From Crocodylus rhombifer (Eukaryota > Chordata > Crocodylia > Crocodylidae), in contig JAVSML010024622.1 in the NCBI GenBank assembly GCA_038503035.1, positions 919,097-983,096 of the forward strand: DNA of 64,000 bases, read 5' to 3'. Within the stretch, counting starts at the first letter, position 1, and each line of letters starts with the position of its first letter. Below are positions 45,324 to 56,400 of the stretch, one piece after another. The notes beneath the pieces were generated by a model. It ran no database searches, was not told the origin of the DNA, and was given only the letters and a program-made list of their open reading frames with translations. Position numbers and translations under genes: made by a program.

Positions 45324-45789
45324 TGTTGGTGTCACTGGGCATAACCCTAGGTAACTCAGAGAGATGGAAGACCACGAGTGTCGAGGAAGTCCTTCTGTTC
45401 TGGGCTCAGACGAGCCAGGACCCCCCCTTGCCCAACCTTTGTAACCCTTTCTATGGCGCCTGCAATCTCCTGTCCTTCTGGAAAACAGGCGAGCTAAAAC
45501 TGTTATCTGTGGAATGCAAGGGCACCACTTGGAGAGAGAAGGGAGGAGGGAAATGGGAGGAAGAGGGGGGCCAGCTGGTGGAAAATCACTAGAAAAACTG
45601 ACCGAGGTATAAAAATCCCACTGTTGCAGGGTTAGGCACGCAGGATTTGAGACCATACAGTCTCCCTGTGCCTTTTACTTGAGCTCAAATAAACTCTGTC
45701 TGCTTCCCCCCAGTGTGTTTATTTGGCGCGATGCACACCGGGCAACGAACCCAATTGTTGCCTCCCTCGGGCACCTTGTGCCGGCAACA
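45324..45789 (+). repeat. 3' LTR of ERV copy 2
   Basis: 466 bp from TGTTGGTGTCACTGG to GCCGGCAACA, with TATA box TATAAAAA at 45,608-45,615 and AATAAA at 45,688-45,693. Its orientation is the same as FLVCR1 and it ends 1.08 kb upstream of the FLVCR1 start codon, so it could act as an alternative upstream promoter. Nothing in the sequence proves that. Confidence 0.93.
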
Positions 45790-45793
45790 GCTC

Positions 45794-46549
45794 TTTCTCA
45801 GGGGCAAGGCAGCTTTAGGGGCAAGGCCTGAGGTCTGATCCCTCCTGTTCTACTGCCCCTCTTGGGACTCATCTGTCCCCTGCTACAGAGCAGAGGTAGC
45901 CAGCCTGAGGCACAAATGCCCCAAGTGGCATGATAGCATAAGGGCCATGTTGTAGCTGTGATGGTCCAGAAATGACACAAGAGGCAAGGATTCCTTAGTC
46001 ATGGACATTTTTTCCTGTACCAGCAGCATAGCTGGGATACTTAGACAAGCTTTCCAACACAAGGCTGCCCTGCTCTGGTCTAACTAAGGAGTCCTTGCCC
46101 CTCACAAGGGCCACTGCAGCCGGGCACCAAAGCAGCAGGGGGCAGAAAGCAGAGCAGCAGGGGAAGGGGCTCAGAGCAGCCCTCAAGGAGGGCATGGCCC
46201 TAACTGATGCCCCTACCAAATGGGCTGGCCCCAAGGGTTTGAACTGCAGGCTGAGCCCCCACCCCCATGAGACAAGAGCCCCCTGTAACGTTTGAAAATA
46301 ACAGTCTGAGGGGGTCTCCACTTTTATTAGGGCATCATGATAGGCAGCCCCATTTTTTTTTGCAGACCCCTCCAAGAGTCACAGAACTGGAAGGGGCCTC
46401 GTGGGATCATCAGGTCCAGCCCCCCCTGCTCTGTGCAGGAAAGGCTGCGGGGGTCAAGCAGCCCCAGAAAGGTGTGTGTGGAGTCGAAGTGCAATTCAAA
46501 TTCAGACCGCTGTGCGACAGGGGGCAGCCATGCCTGGGCCGCCAGCAGA
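45794..46549. other. FLVCR1 upstream region with CR1 fragment
   Basis: Non-coding sequence between ERV copy 2 and the promoter. A short minus-oriented CR1 tail lies at about 46,375-46,445 (agaactggaaggggcctcgtgggatcatcagg). GC content rises towards the promoter. Confidence 0.6.
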
Positions 46550-46868
46550 GCTCCCCGCTCCCGCGCTGCGATACGCACGCCCAGAGGGCCCAGCTCCCTC
46601 CACTAACAGGATGCCAGCAGCAAAGGGCGGCGTCCACCACCCGGTAGTCGCGTGGCGGGGCGGGCGCTCTCCTCAGGTGCTGCCACCGCGCGCATGGCTC
46701 CACGCTCTCCCTATTGGCTGCCGCTGCCACGCGCTATGCCTCCCTCCCACACTTCGAAGGGGTGGTGGGGTCTGCGCCTGCGCTTGCCGGCTCCGAGCGC
46801 GGGGGCTGCAGTAGCCGCTGCAGCGGCAGCAGTAGTAGGGGCGGGGGTCCCGGGAATGCCCGTGGGCA
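46550..46868 (+). promoter_or_regulatory. FLVCR1: FLVCR1 CpG-island promoter and 5' UTR
   Basis: A GC- and CpG-rich stretch upstream of the first exon, continuing through it. Visible elements are a GC box (GGGGCGGG, 46,657-46,664; Sp1-type), an inverted CCAAT box (ATTGG, 46,713-46,717; NF-Y-type) and an NRF1-like CTGCGCCTGCGC (46,772-46,783). No TATA box is seen, as is normal for housekeeping promoters. The transcription start was not determined. Confidence 0.7.
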
Positions 46869-47465
46869 ATGGGGGCGGACGCGGTGGAGGCCGAGGGGGG
46901 CGACTGGAACTGCGAGGAGGTGACGCCGCCGGTGCAGCAGCCGCAGCCTCAGCCAAACGGGCTGGCGCCGGGGCCGGGCACGCCGGGGGAAGCGCAGGCC
47001 ATGCTGGGGGCGGCCCCGCGGATGCCGGTGGCGGTGTCGCGGCGGCGCCTGGCCGTGCTGGCCGCCTTCTCGCTGTGCTCGCTGGCCAACGCCTTCCAGT
47101 GGATCCAGTACAGCATCCTGAGCAGCGTGTTCGTGGGCTTCTACGGCGTGGACTCGGCGCGCGTGGACGCGCTGTCGCTGGTGTATATGGTGGCCTACGT
47201 GCCGCTCATCCTGCCCGCCACCTGGCTGCTGGACGCGCGCGGCCTCCGCCTCTGCGCGCTGCTGGGCGCCGGCCTCAACGCGCTGGGCGCCTGGGGCAAG
47301 TGCCTCAGCCTGCGGCCCAGCCGTTACGTCGTCACGCTGCTGGCCCAGAGCGTGTGCGCCGTGGCACAGGTCTTCCTGCTCGGCCTGCCTTCGCGCGTCG
47401 CCTCCGTCTGGTTCGGGCCCCGCGAGGTCTCCACCGCCTGCGCCGTGGCCGTGCTGGGCAACCAG
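46869..47465 (+). CDS. FLVCR1: FLVCR1 exon 1 (N-terminus, first membrane helices)
   Basis: 199 codons from ATG 46,869, which has a purine at -3 and G at +4. Residues 1-56 are a poorly conserved Pro/Gly-rich cytosolic tail, shorter than the human one. Membrane helices begin with [20 protein letters not shown]. Trp78 (in FQWIQ) and Gln167 (in AQVFLLG) line up with human Trp125 and Gln214, residues reported to contact choline. The MFS loop motif is near LLDARGLR (121-128), and [12 protein letters not shown] follows. The exon ends VLGNQ at donor gtgcgc. It is very GC-rich and lies in the CpG island. An overlapping 317-codon frame is an artefact of composition. Confidence 0.95.
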
Positions 47466-50400
47466 GTGCGCAGGCCCAGGGGGAGGGTGCTTGTGGATGT
47501 CTGGGCGGGGAGAAGGTTAAGAGGGTGTGTGCCTCTGGGTGTGTGGGGGGCGTGTCAGGGTTTGTTCAGGGGTGTGGGTGGAGGGTAGGTGAGGCGGGTG
47601 TCTAGGTGTGGGAAGGGATGTCTGTCTGGGTCCTTGTGGGTGCAGGGTAGGTGGGTAGGTGTGAGTGTGGTATGGGAGTGGGTGTATGCAGGAGTGGCTG
47701 GGTCGGTGTGGGTGTCTGAGCATGGGAGTGGTGTCTGGGTTGCGTGGGTTGGTGTGGGTGTGCAGGCGTGGCTGGGTGGGGGCATGGGTGTCTGAGCATG
47801 GGAGTGGGTGTTTGTGGTTGTGTCTGGTCAGGTGTTTGGGGGTGGTGTGTGTGTGTCCTGGGTAAAGGGCTGGCATCTCCTTTATTTTCTTTGCTGTATA
47901 AACCAGGTTGGGAAGGAGGAGATCCAGGCTGAGGAGGGAGGGAGGGGAGCCAAAGCCCCTGGCCAAGGAGCTAGGGCCAGGGGGCACATCAGTGGTTAGA
48001 AAAAGGAGGCGTTGCAGAGGGAGAGAAGGAGTGAAACCCCTGGGCAAGAAGCTGGGGTCAGGAGACAGGCAGATAGGTAGAGAAAGGGGGAGATCCAGGT
48101 GGAGGGAGGGAAGGGGGTGAGGACTGAAGCCTATGAGGGCTTCAGGGGATGGCCTGATGGTTAGAGAAAGGGTGAGGGAAGAAGGGAGGGGAGTAAAGTC
48201 CTGGGGAAATGGGTGGGGCCAGGGGAAAGGCTGGGGGTCAGAGGAAAGGGGGCATTCAGGTAGAGGGAAGAAGAGGAGAATTGGAGCCTCTGGGGAAACA
48301 GAAGGGGAAGGAACCAGATGAGGTGCTTGGAAACCTGCCTTATTGAAAAGGAAAACCAGGAGTGAAGAAGAGAAGGCAGCCTGCGCTGCAGGGGAGCAGA
48401 AGATGTGGGGAGGGTCTGCAAGGAATGGGTTTACTTTGGCAGCGGGGTGCCTGCATGCCTGCTATATATGCAGACCTCACTGTTGTCTTGAGTCCAGGTA
48501 GGACGCTCCTTTGCAACGCACCTCCAGGGACATGACCTCCCCAGTAGTGTCCTCAGTCACCAGGAGGAGAGAGCATCCTAGTACAAAAAGAAAAAAAAAA
48601 GTCCACTGCCTTTATTTCCGCTCCCCCCCAGAACCAGAGTTTCCATTTTGCCAATGAATGAATGGCTGTTAATCTAGTGATGGAAACTGCAATTTATTGC
48701 AACCCTAGTATTGCATCAGAATCCTCTCTGTTCTGATTCAGGAGTTTACCAGGGCTTGTGGGGTGGGCGGGTTATTGCAATTCAAGGTAGGTTTCAGCTG
48801 GGGAGTTTAATGAGAAGGAAAGGAGCATTTGTAAAGCTAGATTGCTTCTCGTTTTTAGAAACCAGGCCGGGGACTTAACAAAACAAAACGAAACTCATGA
48901 CATCATTTTGTGTAGCTTAAAAGGAACCAGTTTCAAATGCATGCAGTGTTTTTGTAGCACACCATCGTGTTTAACCCCCCCCATGACTTCAATTTAATTT
49001 TTCTTTAAAATTTCTAAAACAAAGGAGAAAGTGGCCTCTAGTTGAGATTGAAATGAGACTAAATGTGTTTTGGGGTTTAGTTAGATAATTGTACTTGCTA
49101 GTATGTGTGGACAAATGATAAAATACTGCAGTATAATGGAGAGGAAACTTGATGGGACTGTAAGGCTGATGGAAACGCACGTGCTGGGTTGGCATGAATT
49201 TGAGATGAGTGTTTTTCAGTCCCCCTGAAGGAGATGCTGATGCATAAGTCAGGGAGCTACTTTCCCCGCTCTTCCCCCCCACCCCATTCTCCTTACACAT
49301 TTGTGGTTTTGCCACCTGAGACACCCCCATGCACCCATCTCAGCTGCTTGTAGTGGGGGGGGAGGTGAATCATATGGAGACGCATATAAAGATAGGATGC
49401 TGTGCATGCGTGCGTGTGTGTGTGCATGCACATGCTTGTGGGGGGCAGGGGAAGCAAGAGGGCTTGGCTTATATATACTTATGGACTCCAGAGAGGCAGG
49501 TAGATAGTTGTGTTAGCCTGAAGTGAAATAGGGCAGGGTGGCATCTTATAGGCTAACTCATTCAGAGAAGCATAAGCTTTCATAGGCCACAGCCTACTTT
49601 GGCTATAGTATCTGATGAAGTAGCCTCTGAAAACTTATGCCTTTCTGAACCAGTTAGTTTGTAAGGTGCCATGCTGCTCTGCCTTATGTCCAGTAGAGGC
49701 ATTTTGCTTTTGATTCTGGTCTGGTGGACGTGTTAAATCATAGAATCATAGAAGTAGGGTCAGAAGGGACCTTGTAGATCTTCAAGTCCAACTCCCTGCT
49801 TGGGCGGGAGAAAAACTGGACTCAAATGACTCCAGCCAGGTAGGCACCAAGCCTCTTCTTAAAGATCCCCAGGGTAGGAGCCAGCACCACTTCCCTTGGA
49901 AGTTGGTTCCAGCTCCTAGCCGCCCTAACTGTGAAGTAGTTCTTGCAGATGTCTAAACCTACTCTCCAATAATTTGTGTCCATTATTTCTTGTCATGCCA
50001 GGGGGTGCTAGGGGAAGCAGTGTCTCCCTCAAACCCTTCTGGTCCCCCCTAGTGAGTTTATAGACAGTCACCAGGTCCCCCCTCAGCCTTCTCTTGTGAA
50101 GGCTGAATAGGTTTAGGTTCTGCAGTCTTTCACTGTAGGGTCTACCCTGTTGTCCCCGGATCATGCGGGTGACCCTCCTTTGGACCCTTTTAGCGTTGTC
50201 CACATCCCTTCTGAAATGGGGCGCACAGAACTGACGCAGTACTCCAGCTGTGGCCTGACTAGCGTCGCATAGAGGGAGAGGATCACCTCCCTGGCTCTAC
50301 TTGAGATGCACGACAAGGTCCGGTTAGCCCTGACAACTGTGACCTCGTGTTGTTGGCCCATGTTCATCTTGGAGTCAGTAATGACTCCAAGATCCCTTTC

Positions 50401-53400
50401 TGCCTCCGCGCTCTCAAGAAGGGAGTTTCCCATTCTATAAGTGTGCTGCTGGTTTCTGCTGCCTAAGTGCAGCACCCTGCACTTGTCAGTATTGAAATGC
50501 ATCCTGTTTATTTTAGCCCACTCCTGTAACCTATCCAGATCTTGCTGCAATTTTTCCCTCCCTACTAGCGTGCTCACCTCACCCAAAATTTTGGTATCAT
50601 CAGCGAATTTAAACAGGTTGCATTTCACCTTGTTGTCCAAATCGCTGATGAAGAAATTGAACAACACAAGCCCAAGAACCGAGCCCTGGGGGACTCTGCT
50701 GTCCACTTCCTCCCAGGTTGAATATGACCCGTCCACCCCCACCCTCTGAGTACGATCCTTGAGCCAATCTGCAATCCATCTGACTGTGTAAGCATCAGTG
50801 CCACAGTCGCCTAGTTTTTTGATGAGGGTGGGGTGGGAGACGGTGTCAAAGGCCTTGCTGAAGTCTAGAAAGACTATGTCCACGGCGACACCTGCATCCA
50901 TTGCCTTTGTGACCTGATCATAAAAGGCAGTCAGGTTGGTCTGACAAGACCTGCCCCTAATGAAACTGTGCTGGTTGCCCTTGAGCATCATCCCTGAAGC
51001 TGGCCCATCACAGATGTGCTCCTTGGGGATCTTTTCGAAGAGTTTCCCTAGGACTGAGGTAAGACTGACGGGCCTGTAGTTGCCCGGGTCCTCTGTCTTC
51101 CCTTTTTTGAAGATGGGGACCGCGTTAGCTATCTTCCAATCATCTGGCACCTGGCACGAGCACCACGAATGCTCGTAAAGCCATGCCAAGGGCCCTGCAG
51201 TAACCCCAGCTAGCTCCCTCAACACCCTGGGGTGGAGAGCATCTGGACCTGCTGACTTGAACACGTCCAGCCCCTCCAGAAGCTCTCTAACCCGGTCCTT
51301 CCCAACCTGAGGTCTGGAGGCGTTCCTCTCAAGTCCGTCTGGCATCACGGTGGGGATGTCCCGGTCCCTGCGCAAGTAAACGGAGGTGAAGAATTAATTA
51401 AAGAGTTCCACTTTCTCCTCTGGCGCAACCACCAGATTGCCCAGCGTACTTTGCAGAGGCCCCACATTACCTGGTGCCATCTTCATCCTCCCTATATATT
51501 TGAAAAAGGACTTTTTATTATCCTTGATCTTGGACGCTAGTCCTAGCTCTATGTCCGCCTTAGCCTTCCTGACAGCCCCCCTACAGGCCCGAGCAGAGGA
51601 GGTATACTCCTCTTTGGAGATGGCACCCCCCTTCCACTGGGTGTACGCTGCCTTTTTGGTAAGCAGGCATTCCTGGACGCCGTTGGTGAGCCAGGGGGGC
51701 TTTCAGGCACTCTTACCCCCCTTGCTTCTTGTTGGGATGGGCTCCCCTTGGGCCCTGAGTGTCGTTTCCTTAAGCAACGACCACTCGTCCTGGACACTGA
51801 GTTCCCCTGCCCTCAAGGACCCCAGCACCTCACCCACTAGTCTCCTCAACTTGTTGAAGTTGGCCCTCCTAAAGTGTAGGGCAGCCGTTTTGCTGCAGAC
51901 CCTTGACACCCTGTGCTGGATGGTGAATTCCAGCAAGCGATGATCGCTATCACCCAGGTGGTCAAGAACCTGGAGGCCCCTTACCAGGTCGTTGACTGTG
52001 ACCAGGACCGGGTCCAACAGGGCATTTCCTCTGGTGGGACTGTGCACCTCCTGAATTAAGTGGAGATCCTGTATCTCAGCCAGGAACCTCCTGGAACGGT
52101 CCAACCTGGCTGACTATTCCTCCCAGCAGATGTCTGGGTAATTAAAATCACCCATGACAACTACATCCCTTGGCTTAAGTGCCTCTGCGAGCTGGCCTGA
52201 AAATTCCTGGTCCAGCTCCTCCCTTTGGTTGGGGGGGTCTGTAGTAGACCCCCACCGTCAAATCGCTCTCCCCATGGCCCCATTGAATCTTGACCCAGAG
52301 CACTTCAGCCTGCCCTTCCTCTGACCCCATTCTGCTGGCAGAGGATGCGTAGTGCTCCTTGACAGAGCGCCACACCCCCACCTTTCCTTCCTTCTCTATC
52401 CCACCTGTAAAGCCTATAGCCCCTAATGCTAACTGCCCAGTCATGGGACGAATCCCACCACGTTTCTGTTAGCCCTATGACATCTGGGTTTGAACTAGCT
52501 ATTCTGAGGGCGTGTTCCTCCTGTTTATTCCCCATACTGTGAGCATTGGTATATAGTCATTTAAGGCGTTGCAAGACTGTGTGTGCTGCCCCCCCCGTTT
52601 AGGGAGACTGTCTGGACCCCCGTTCCTTACCTTAGCAGTCCTTGCCTTTGTCACCTGTCTTGCTCGGATAGCGTCTCCTCATCTTCTTGCGGCCCCCTCC
52701 CCCAGCGAGGCTAGTTTAAAGCTTGCCATACGAGATCAGCCAACCTGGAAGACCAGTAGACTTTTTTTTTTTTTTTGCTAGAAGGGTGAGTCTCAAAACG
52801 TTTTAGACTCAAGGCACTCTGGAAAATTCCAGTCTTTTTGCCCATGGAAAAATACCAGAGAAATTCTTCTGTTGCCGAAAGCACTTTGAAAGACTGCAGT
52901 AGGTCAAAATATTTCAACACTGAATTCCTGTTGGCATCTTTAGGTTTATCTTGTGAATGATCTGTAGGCATTTGCACACTAACTGCGTTGTTTGGCACCT
53001 ATACACTCCAAACAGTTTGCTGGCATAGCCCTTCTTGGGGGTTCTGAGCTCAGACAAGGATTTCTTCTTATATTTTTTTTATAGTTAAGCAGGAGGCAGG
53101 TTAATCTTGCACTGTAAAGACTAATTTAGAGTTGATAATCTATGGCCCACAGGCCATCCTGTGGAGCCATTGAATCTGACCTGTGGGCTTGCTGGCTTTC
53201 AGTGGTGGGGCTTTCAGTTAGGGGTGCGCCAATAGAGGTTTTGGGGGCTGATACCAATAGCCAGTTTTTTGGCAAATTTTTATATCGGCTGATATAAATC
53301 CGATTTCCAATACAGCTGAGCGCAGCTGGTAAGTCTGTTGTGGTGGAAAGGGAGGGGAGATTGATGCCCCCTCCCCCCCTGTGAGGGAAGGAGCAAGTGG

Positions 53401-56400
53401 GGCAGATGCTGTGGGGATGGGACACAGCTGTGGCTTGTCCGGGGGAGGGGGGCTGCTCCCACTGCTGCTTCCACCCCAGGAGGGAAGGGGGGTGCTCCCA
53501 GATGTGCAGGGTGGGGTCACGGGCTGCAGCTGTGGGCTGGGACTGGGCTCAGAACGGGAGGTGGCAGTGCTGGGAGAGGGGTATGGGGGGGCTGCAGCCA
53601 CCCCAAATTTTGCCATAGCCCCCCCTTCCAGCACTGCTGCTGCCCACCCCAAGCCCAGCCCCCACCAAGAAGAGCCTGGTGCAGCCCCAGATCAACCCCA
53701 CAGCTGCAGCCTGCCTGCCCTGCCCCACATCCCTGCACTGTACCCTCCTGGTGGTGCACGCAGCGGTGGGAGCCTCTCCTTGCACCCTCTGTATGAGCCA
53801 TGGCTCCATCCTCTGTCCCACCCCTGCTGGGCAGCGCCATTCTCTCCCTCCCCCACCATGGGGGGTGTTGATTTTCCCCCCACGCATCCCTCTCCCCTCC
53901 CCTTCCACTTACTAGCTGTACGCAGCTTTCCACACTCCTCACTGCCTGCATGCTGCATACACACGTGCGTGTTTATTGGCCAAATTATCAGCTGCATTGT
54001 GCCGATTTCCAATACAGCCAATTTTCTTTATATCAGTGCTGCTCTGATATAAGAACGATGTATTGGTGCATCCTCTAGCTTCAGCTGCGGGTGCTCTCCC
54101 ATGAAGAGTAGCAGTGGGAGCTGGGTTCTAGTACCTCTCTGTCTAACTGCCTCTGACCGGAATGGGGTGACTTAGGGCTGCAGTCTAAAAAGTTTGTTGC
54201 CTGCTGGGCTAACTTAGCTGAGTTTGTCTATAGGGTGCAACTCTACCCTGCCTTCTGCCTGACTTTAGACCAACACTAACTCCTCTCTAGTTAAACGACT
54301 TCCCTGAATAATATAAACTATGCTAGCAAAAGGATTTTTGTACAAATATAACTTAAATCAAACATAGTTCTACTAATTAGGGCTATGATTTTCTTTTTTT
54401 GCTTACAAGTCACTAACCCTACGTTGGCCAAATATTGCAGTTCCTGAAAACCCCTGGTTTGCTTTGCAGAAGTGTTCAGTTTTTGCAGGTAGAAGCTTTC
54501 TTTTCCATACTTCAAGTGCAGTGAAGCGCTAAGTACTCTTCCCTCCCCCCAAACTCCCCTCCCCAAACAAAACAGGCCCAGAGCCCTTAATTTTGGTGTC
54601 CAAAATCAGTTTACATCTTCAGCATTTATCTCTGTGCCTCGTCTCCTTGTTCTGTGAGGTGGAAATGACAGAGGGGTGTTTGTGAATGTGTACTAGGATG
54701 GATGTAACTTAAAGAAATTCTTAATTCTGTGCCTAGTGCATTGTGTATGTGTGGATGGGAGTGCTTTAAACCCCATATTGAGTGAAAAAGATGAAAGGAA
54801 ATGATTTCTGCACTGTGCTCTGTCCATTCTGTGCACTGAATGAAGCAAGAGTCCCATGCAGGGTAAAAATAATTAGTGTGGCATAATACATATGCATGGT
54901 TGGAGGGGGGAGGGCAGAAAGTTGCCAAGCAACTTGAATTCTGGCATTTTTATAACTCGTGAGTGCTTGATTTATCTGTTTTAGTCCTTACCAATTGTTT
55001 GATAAAGTTTTTAGATGCCCTTGTAATAGAAAATGCCTCAAATAATTTATGGTCTTTTTAACCTAAAGGACACTTTCCTAATGAAATATACTATGTTTGG
55101 ATGAAGTAACAGAAATACAATGGAGAGCATTTTAAAAGAAGCTTATGCTGTTATTCTGTTGGAGGAAAATTTTCAAATGCTTTAGTTTTACAGATCTATA
55201 TAAAGCAGCTATATATAGATTTTAAGTCTCATCTTTCCAGTTTCTTGAATACAAAAGCAAATGGTGAATTGAAACTGACCCAAGATACAAATCCAGCACT
55301 CTTACATTTTTGTAACTCTCTTTTGCATGCTTGATAATAAATAAAAATGGTATTTCTTAGATGGCATTCCCATTTTGCTTGCTCTTTTGTCCTGATCAGT
55401 CCTGTGGTAAAAACCTTAATGTTGAACTTTGTTTCTTTAGAAGGATTGTGATGTCAAATGTCGATTTTTATGATTGCAAAGGGAAGAAAGACTAGCTTAT
55501 AAGAAACTTGAGTACTTTTTCACATGTCCTATACAGTCAGTTGCAGAACAGCTGGCCAAGTTAGTGTGAGCATTAAATGATGATGTTCTCATGTGGAATT
55601 ATCTCTTCATGAAAAGAGAACTCTGTGACACTTTTTTCAATGTCTCTTGTTACAAATGATAGCACTGGAATTGAATTCAGAAATGAAGAGGAGGAAAGTA
55701 GAGTGGGAAAATATTAGTTGTTAAACATCAGTAAAAATGACAGACTATTACTTCACTAATGCATTCAGAAATGCATTCTCTTTGTCATTTCTGTACATAC
55801 CATTCTGTACTGTTCAACATTATAGGACTCTTCATCGTTTTGATAGCTGATGTTCACAGGAAAATGGTACTTGTGCTTTTCTTTTTACAGCTTGGTACTG
55901 CAATAGGTTTTCTGTTACCACCAGTCTTGGTTCCAAATACAGTTGATGATATTGATTTAATGCAGCATAATATCGGCATCATGTTCTATGGAACAGCAGT
56001 TGTATCCACAATTTTGTTCTTAATAACAGGAGTAGGTAAGTGACTTATTTTTTCTAATAAGTTAAGGATAATAACTATGTGAACAGAACATTTTAACAGC
56101 TGCAGTTAGTGAAATTTAGAGCTGCTGTCAGAACAAATTGCAGTTTTGAATTGTCTTTCTTTTGCATTTTGGTTTTGAATAAAAAATTAGCATAATTTGT
56201 TTTGTTTTGTTGTTTTTGTTGGGTCAATTCACCACTTGTTCAGAGTAAGTCGTGCAGGGGCAGGTGTTTGGGAAGTGCTTAAATTAAGCTCTGTGCAAGT
56301 ATCTAGGCAAGTCAAATTCACCTCCCATGTTTTGTTTGGTTACAAACAATGGTATTTGCCAGCATTTAGATTATACTGTGGAATTTTGTATTCTTAAGGT

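Larger units (their letters stand above)
42109..45789 (+). mobile_element. ERV provirus copy 2, internally deleted
   Basis: Same family as copy 1 but on the plus strand. It is bounded by 4-bp duplications GCTC (42,105-42,108 and 45,790-45,793). It contains the first 76 bp of the 5' LTR joined directly to RNase H, then integrase, a broken env, polypurine tract and a 466-bp 3' LTR. The rest of the 5' LTR, gag, pro and RT are gone. The matching target duplications show that the deletion happened inside an integrated provirus. Its LTR differs clearly from those of copy 1, so it is a separate integration and not a local duplicate. Confidence 0.95.

Noticed and set aside
46652..47605. 317-codon plus-strand frame across FLVCR1 exon 1
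   Set aside because: It overlaps exon 1 in another frame and is rich in Ala, Gly and Arg from CpG composition. The 46,869 frame matches FLVCR1 without gaps.
47517..48047. 176-codon minus-strand His/Pro/Thr-rich frame
   Set aside because: It is produced by the G/T-rich minisatellite in intron 1; the repeat unit explains the composition.
53381..54052. 223-codon plus and 144-codon minus frames
   Set aside because: They lie in the GC-rich interior of a hAT-like element, overlap on both strands and have no recognisable domain.
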